48,171 nt of DNA from Clostridia bacterium (lineage in GTDB: Bacteria; Bacillota_A; Clostridia; Oscillospirales; CAG-272). The stretch covers positions 1 through 48,171 of the forward strand of contig JAFUJS010000007.1 of NCBI GenBank assembly GCA_017468115.1. Direction: 5' to 3'. The notes below the pieces were generated by a model. That model saw only the letters and a program-made list of their open reading frames with translations, made no database searches and was not told where the DNA came from. This document shows positions 44,290 through 48,171 of the stretch, piece after piece (position 1 is the first letter of the stretch; the number at the start of each line of letters is the position of its first letter). The position numbers were made by a program, and so were the translations under genes.

Positions 44290-45401
44290 AACCATTAAAA
44301 ACAGGCTCTGTGCCACAGCTAACCATTGAGAAAATGATTGACCAGCTCTCTGCTACCTACTCTAAGGTAATTAACTGTGGGCTATCTCCCAAGATAGTCC
44401 CCTCAGTTATGCTTTGGGGTCCTCCCGGTGTTGGTAAATCGCAGGCGGTACGTCAAATTGCCAAGGAGCTGGAAAGGTCCACAGGCAAAAGGTGCTTTGT
44501 TACCGACGTGCGTCTTCTCCTTTTTAACCCAATCGACCTGCGTGGTATTCCAACCGCCAACGAGGACAAAACTCTGGCAGTTTGGCTAAAGCCACAGATA
44601 TTTAATATGAACGAGGACAGCTCTGTTATTAACATTCTGTTCCTTGACGAAATTTCGGCGGCGCCTATGTCAGTACAGGCAGCAGCCTACCAAATTACCC
44701 TTGACAGGGTTGTTGGCGAGCACAAGCTACCTGACAACTGCATCGTAATTGCCGCAGGTAACCGTGTAACCGACAAGTCCGTTGCCTACAAAATGCCTAA
44801 GGCGCTTGCCAACCGTCTTTGCCACATTGAGGTTGAGGGCTCCAGCCAATCCTGGATGAACTGGGCGGTAAAATCCGGCATTAACCAAAGGGTTATAGGC
44901 TTTTTGAACTTCCGTGCCGACTACCTAATGGGCTTTGATGCAACAAACGACGACCTTGCCTTTCCGACCCCACGTTCATGGGAAATGGTAAGCAATGTGC
45001 TTAACATAGCCGGTGGGGATTGCGAGAGTGTTTACCCAATTATAGCCGGCTGTATCGGCACAGGCGTGGCTATTGAGTTCAGGTCGTTTTGCAAGCTATA
45101 TAATCATCTGCCCAAGATTTCCGATATTTTTGACGGCAAGAGCGTGCCAATGCCCAAGGATGTTGATATTATGTACGCCCTTATTTCCTCTATGGCGGTC
45201 TATGCAAGGGAGCACAAGACAGACCTTTACAGAATCGGCAACTCTATTCGCTTTGCTATGGGTATGCCTGCCGACTTCTCAACCGTTCTTCTTAAGAGCT
45301 ATATGGCTATTGAGAAGGGCTACCGTGATACACTTATGAAGGTTCCGGAATTTTATAATTTTATCTCCAAGAAGGGGGCGCTACTCAATGGCAATGTCTA
45401 A
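44286..45401 (+). CDS. MoxR-like AAA+ ATPase
   Basis: A 371-residue AAA+ ATPase of the MoxR/RavA type. Walker A is GPPGVGKS (45-52), Walker B is LFLDEIS (Asp121, Glu122), followed by sensor 1 AAGNR and the sequence ALANRLCHIEVE typical of MoxR proteins. The NPIDLRGIP segment after Walker A is also characteristic of this group. MoxR ATPases act as chaperones for VWA-domain partners; such a partner is encoded immediately downstream with a 14-base overlap. The start ATG lies within the stop of the helicase gene (ATGA). Confidence 0.92.
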   Translation: MKPLKTGSVPQLTIEKMIDQLSATYSKVINCGLSPKIVPSVMLWGPPGVGKSQAVRQIAKELERSTGKRCFVTDVRLLLFNPIDLRGIPTANEDKTLAVWLKPQIFNMNEDSSVINILFLDEISAAPMSVQAAAYQITLDRVVGEHKLPDNCIVIAAGNRVTDKSVAYKMPKALANRLCHIEVEGSSQSWMNWAVKSGINQRVIGFLNFRADYLMGFDATNDDLAFPTPRSWEMVSNVLNIAGGDCESVYPIIAGCIGTGVAIEFRSFCKLYNHLPKISDIFDGKSVPMPKDVDIMYALISSMAVYAREHKTDLYRIGNSIRFAMGMPADFSTVLLKSYMAIEKGYRDTLMKVPEFYNFISKKGALLNGNV

Positions 45402-46707
45402 TGAGGAGCTGAAAAAGTATACCAAAAGGCTGCTTATGTCAAGGAGCAGGCTGCTTTGCAACCATTCCTTCTATGGACTTCTGTTGATGCATATGAGATA
45501 TGCCATTGACGAGCTTTGCGACACTGCCTATACCGACGGCTACAAGATTGCCTTTAGCCCAAAATTTATGGACAACCTTAGCGATAGTGAGCTGGACTTC
45601 GTGCTTATGCACGAGATTTTACACGTGGCGCTTCTGCATTGCACACGTGGTATTGATTACGATAACGAGATATTCAATATTGCTTGCGATATTGTGGTAA
45701 ACTCCAATATTCTAAAATCTAAGGATATGAAGCCTAGCGCCATTACCCTTAAAAAATACGGCGAGGCCATGCACAAGGCTCCCGACGGCAAGGAGGGCTA
45801 CGAGTACGATGCGGAGCAGGTTTATGCCATGCTCATTAAGAAGCAAAGGCCGAAGCCCAAGGGCGGTGGCGGCAAAAGCCCCTCTGCAGACGGGCAGGAC
45901 GACGGAAGCAGCAACGGCAAGGACGGACAGGGGGGCGGCTTTGCCCACGGCAGGGCAAGGCAGGAAAAGGGGGAGGCGCACTCCGGTGGAAGCTTTGACG
46001 ACCATACCCATTGGGAGGTTACGGAGGACGACAACGAGCTTCGTGATGCATGGGTAAAGCGCCTTAATGATGCGGCAGAGGTTGTAACCATTCTTGAATC
46101 ATCAAGCGATAGAGGTACCGTACCTGCTTGTGCGCAAAGACTGCTTGATAAGCTGAAAAAGCCACAGAACGACTGGCGCACAATTCTTAACGACTTTATA
46201 CAGGAGGAAATTTGCGACTACTCCTTCTCTCCGCCTGATAGGCGCTTTGATGATACGCCCTTCTTTCTTCCCGACTTTAACGGCAAGGAGGAAAAGCCCA
46301 CAAAGGTTCTGTTTATGATAGATACCTCCGGCTCCATCAGCAACCGACTTCTTGCTCTTGCCTTTTCGGAAATTTGCGGTGCGGTTGAGCAGTTTGACGG
46401 CAAGCTTGAGGGTCATATCGGCTTTTTCGATGCGGCTATCTATGAGCCTGTGCCCTTTTCAAGCGTTGATGACATTCTAAAGTCACGTCCAAGGGGTGGC
46501 GGCGGCACCGACTTTCAAATCATATTTGAATATGTAAGCAAGCATATGGAGGATGACCCGCCCTCCTCTATCATAATTCTGACCGACGGCTACGCCCCCT
46601 TTCCGCACGAAAGTCTTACCAATGATATTCCGGTTTTGTGGGTTATAAACAACGAAGAAGTAAACCCACCCTGGGGCAAGGTGGCTCGAATTTTGGACAA
46701 AGACTAA
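45388..46707 (+). CDS. Zincin-like metallopeptidase fused to VWA-like domain (DUF2201 type)
   Basis: A 439-residue protein. The N-terminal part carries the zinc-protease motif HEILH (75-79) in FVLMHEILHVALLHCTRG and matches the DUF2201 putative metallopeptidase domain. The middle is a low-complexity Gly/Lys/Asp linker (about 155-205, GGGGKSPSADGQDDG). The C-terminal VWA-like domain has the metal-site motif DTSGS (from Asp312) and later GGGTDF and LTDGYAPFP. Pairs of MoxR with this type of protein are common in bacteria, but the physiological substrate is generally unknown. The start at 45388 overlaps the ATPase gene; ATG at 45394 is a possible alternative. No obvious terminator follows. Confidence 0.9.
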   Translation: MAMSNEELKKYTKRLLMSRSRLLCNHSFYGLLLMHMRYAIDELCDTAYTDGYKIAFSPKFMDNLSDSELDFVLMHEILHVALLHCTRGIDYDNEIFNIACDIVVNSNILKSKDMKPSAITLKKYGEAMHKAPDGKEGYEYDAEQVYAMLIKKQRPKPKGGGGKSPSADGQDDGSSNGKDGQGGGFAHGRARQEKGEAHSGGSFDDHTHWEVTEDDNELRDAWVKRLNDAAEVVTILESSSDRGTVPACAQRLLDKLKKPQNDWRTILNDFIQEEICDYSFSPPDRRFDDTPFFLPDFNGKEEKPTKVLFMIDTSGSISNRLLALAFSEICGAVEQFDGKLEGHIGFFDAAIYEPVPFSSVDDILKSRPRGGGGTDFQIIFEYVSKHMEDDPPSSIIILTDGYAPFPHESLTNDIPVLWVINNEEVNPPWGKVARILDKD

Positions 46708-46779
46708 GCCTATGTGGTTTTGGTTTTTGTGCAGTATATAAAAAATTACATAAAATTACAAATTCTCGCCTAAACCTAC

Positions 46780-46808
46780 TTGCACAAGAAAAAAAAGTGT
46801 GTTATACT
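46780..46808 (+). promoter_or_regulatory. Promoter of guaA
   Basis: TTGCAC (46780-46785), a 17-base spacer and TATACT (46803-46808), about 35 bases before the ATG. No guanine-riboswitch-like structure is seen in the short leader. Confidence 0.75.
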
Positions 46809-46842
46809 TTTTTTATCAAATTAAGCATTTTGGAGGCTTTTT

Positions 46843-47844
46843 ATGAACGAAAATATTCGTCCTGAATCAATGGCTAGAATTACCAATTTTACCTTGGCAA
46901 ATGAATTTATAGATGAGCAGGTTAAGCTTGTGCGTCAGCAGGTTGGAGATAAGAAGGTGCTTCTTGCTCTCTCCGGCGGTGTTGACTCCTCTGTTGTTGC
47001 CGCTCTCCTTATTAAGGCTATCGGAAAGCAGCTTGTTTGCGTGCACGTAAACCATGGCCTTATGCGTAAGGGCGAAAGCGAAAACGTTATTGAGGTTTTT
47101 GAAAAGGGCCTTAGTGCTAATCTTGTTTATGTTGATGCAACCGATAGATTCCTTGATAAGCTTGCAGGGGTTGATGCTCCTGAGACAAAGCGTAAGATTA
47201 TCGGCGGCGAATTTATCCGTGTGTTTGAGGAGGAGGCAAGAAAGCTTGACGACATTACCTTCCTTGCACAGGGCACAATCTACCCTGATATTCTGGAAAG
47301 CATTAAGCAGGCTGAGGGCAAAAAGGCTGTTAAGTCACACCATAATGTTGGCGGACTTCCGGAGGATTTACAGTTCCAGCTTGTTGAGCCTATTAAGCTC
47401 CTTTTCAAGGACGAGGTAAGAGTTGTTGGTGAGGCTCTTGGCTTACCACACGAGATGGTTTATCGTCAGCCATTCCCAGGACCGGGTCTTGGCGTTCGTT
47501 GCCTTGGCGCAATTACAAGAGACAGACTCCATGCACTTAGAGAGGCTGATGCAATCCTACGTGAAGAATTTGCACTAAACGGCCTTAGCGAGAAGGTATG
47601 GCAATATTTCGTTGTTATTCCTGATATCAAGAGCGTTGGCGTAAAGGACGACAGCCGTTATGAGGGCTGGCCTGCAATCATCCGTGCCGTTAACACAACC
47701 GATGCAATGAGCGCAACTATTGAGGAAATCCCATACGCTATTCTCCACAAAATCACCCAAAGAATCACATCCGAGGTTGAGGGCATTAACCGTGTTCTCT
47801 ACGACCTTACTCCAAAGCCAACCGGCACTATTGAGTGGGAATAA
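46843..47844 (+). CDS. guaA: GMP synthase, stand-alone ATP-pyrophosphatase subunit
   Basis: A 333-residue protein that matches the C-terminal two thirds of bacterial GuaA: the PP-loop SGGVDSS (44-50), GLMRKGE, FLAQGTIYPDILES, KSHHNVGGLP, the RQPFPGPGLGVRCLG dimerisation motif and the final KPTGTIEWE. It adenylates XMP and aminates it to GMP. The glutamine amidotransferase domain (about 190 residues, with its Cys-His-Glu triad) is absent, and a promoter and intergenic DNA precede the start, so it is a genuine stand-alone subunit and not a truncated fusion. ATG at 46843 follows GGAGG. Ammonia must come from a separate amidotransferase encoded elsewhere or from free ammonium. Confidence 0.92.
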   Translation: MNENIRPESMARITNFTLANEFIDEQVKLVRQQVGDKKVLLALSGGVDSSVVAALLIKAIGKQLVCVHVNHGLMRKGESENVIEVFEKGLSANLVYVDATDRFLDKLAGVDAPETKRKIIGGEFIRVFEEEARKLDDITFLAQGTIYPDILESIKQAEGKKAVKSHHNVGGLPEDLQFQLVEPIKLLFKDEVRVVGEALGLPHEMVYRQPFPGPGLGVRCLGAITRDRLHALREADAILREEFALNGLSEKVWQYFVVIPDIKSVGVKDDSRYEGWPAIIRAVNTTDAMSATIEEIPYAILHKITQRITSEVEGINRVLYDLTPKPTGTIEWE

Positions 47845-47917
47845 TTTTTGTGTTTCAGAACACACACAAATGTTCTTAGAGAACAATTTTGCGTATTCTT
47901 GCGAAAAATGAAAATAT
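47845..47917. other. Post-guaA spacer with small inverted repeats
   Basis: AGAACA/TGTTCT (47857-47862, 47871-47876) and GTTCT-TAG-AGAAC (47872-47884) overlap each other. No gene is evident. Their role is unclear; one alternative fold could compete with the terminator that follows. Confidence 0.4.
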
Positions 47918-47950
47918 AGCCTTGTAGATACATTTTTACAAGGCTTTTTT
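47918..47950 (+). terminator. Terminator after guaA
   Basis: AGCCTTGTA (47918-47926) pairs with TACAAGGCT (47937-47945) around a 10-base loop and is followed by T residues. Confidence 0.85.
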
Positions 47951-47988
47951 AACATCAAAAGGAGGCTTAAATAAATTTGCAAATTTTT

Positions 47989-48017
47989 TTGTTTATTCCT
48001 GTTTTGTGTGATATAAT
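47989..48017 (+). promoter_or_regulatory. Promoter of the last partial gene
   Basis: TTGTTT (47989-47994), a 17-base spacer and TATAAT (48012-48017), with TGA before the -10. Confidence 0.6.
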
Positions 48018-48070
48018 TTAACAAAGACAAGCTTCAATCACGTTATAAATTAAAAAAGTAGGTAATATAT

Positions 48071-48171
48071 ATGGATTTTTCTAAGGTGACAAGCAAAAAA
48101 TACGTGGAATATTTTTTAAGCGTTGATGAATCAAGTATAAATGATGAAATAATGGATGAATTTCTAAATAA
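48071..48171 (+). CDS. Unrecognised gene, N-terminus only (partial at right edge)
   Basis: The frame starts at ATG 48071 behind GTAGGTAATATAT and runs off the window after 33 codons (MDFSKVTSKKYVEYFLSVDE, then SSINDEIMDE). The visible part is soluble and acidic without a signal peptide. It has its own promoter. The function cannot be told. Confidence 0.6.
   Translation, partial: MDFSKVTSKKYVEYFLSVDESSINDEIMDEFLN

Noticed and set aside
46708..46842. Possible lost amidotransferase part of GMP synthase
   Set aside because: The stretch is AT-rich intergenic DNA with a promoter and no trace of the amidotransferase motifs in any frame.
47857..47884. GAAC/GTTC repeats after guaA as a Bacillus-type SOS box
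   Set aside because: The spacing does not fit the known box, and the position is downstream of a gene next to a terminator.

Overview
The window looks like chromosomal DNA of an anaerobic, low-to-moderate GC Gram-positive bacterium of the Clostridia type, probably from a gut. This is inferred from several things seen: TTGACA/TATAAT promoters, many with an extended TGn -10, AGGAGG ribosome sites, many lipoprotein signal peptides, a BspA-type leucine-rich surface protein, meso-diaminopimelate dehydrogenase and oxygen-sensitive pyruvate formate-lyase. No tRNA, rRNA or CRISPR array was seen.

Layout. 1-960: mobile-element debris, namely the C-terminus of a large serine recombinase, a strong hairpin and a decayed Rhs-core fragment. 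961-3953: a lexA - small ORF - Y-family polymerase - trmO run, whose promoter carries a candidate LexA operator. 3957-20404 (minus): one long apparent operon that encodes a 2440-residue surface subtilase, a surface lipoprotein, a complete oligopeptide ABC importer (oppABCDF) and a small membrane protein. This would couple extracellular proteolysis to peptide uptake. 20776-23320 (plus): a multi-spanning membrane protein ending in an external CxxC, then a membrane polyferredoxin fused to an external thioredoxin-like domain. 23410-31489 (minus): glycosyltransferase plus TlpA-type lipoprotein, and separately three large lipoproteins, one with its own redoxin domain. These surround the polyferredoxin and suggest an extracytoplasmic thiol-redox network. 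31696-35832 (plus): an uncharacterised glycoside-hydrolase-like protein, an orphan Mrr-type nuclease and an alpha/beta hydrolase. 35902-40018: ddh (minus) divergent from pflB-pflA (plus).

40019-40818 is an 800-base non-coding stretch with small hairpins and a 20-base palindrome. It precedes a tightly overlapping three-gene operon (40819-46707): an SF2/SNF2-type helicase with no methylase domain, a MoxR-like AAA+ ATPase and a zincin-plus-VWA protein. This is the best candidate in the window for an undescribed multi-protein machine. It is followed by a stand-alone GMP synthase ATP-pyrophosphatase subunit lacking the amidotransferase domain, and the start of an unrecognised gene at the right edge.

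The two most interesting systems are (1) the transmembrane ferredoxin-to-thioredoxin conduit with its surrounding redoxin lipoproteins and a repeated unknown domain, and (2) the helicase/MoxR/VWA-protease operon. Smaller observations include a dispersed terminator family sharing the core CAGACACT/AGTGTCTG and several GGACA/TGTCC palindromes at promoters.
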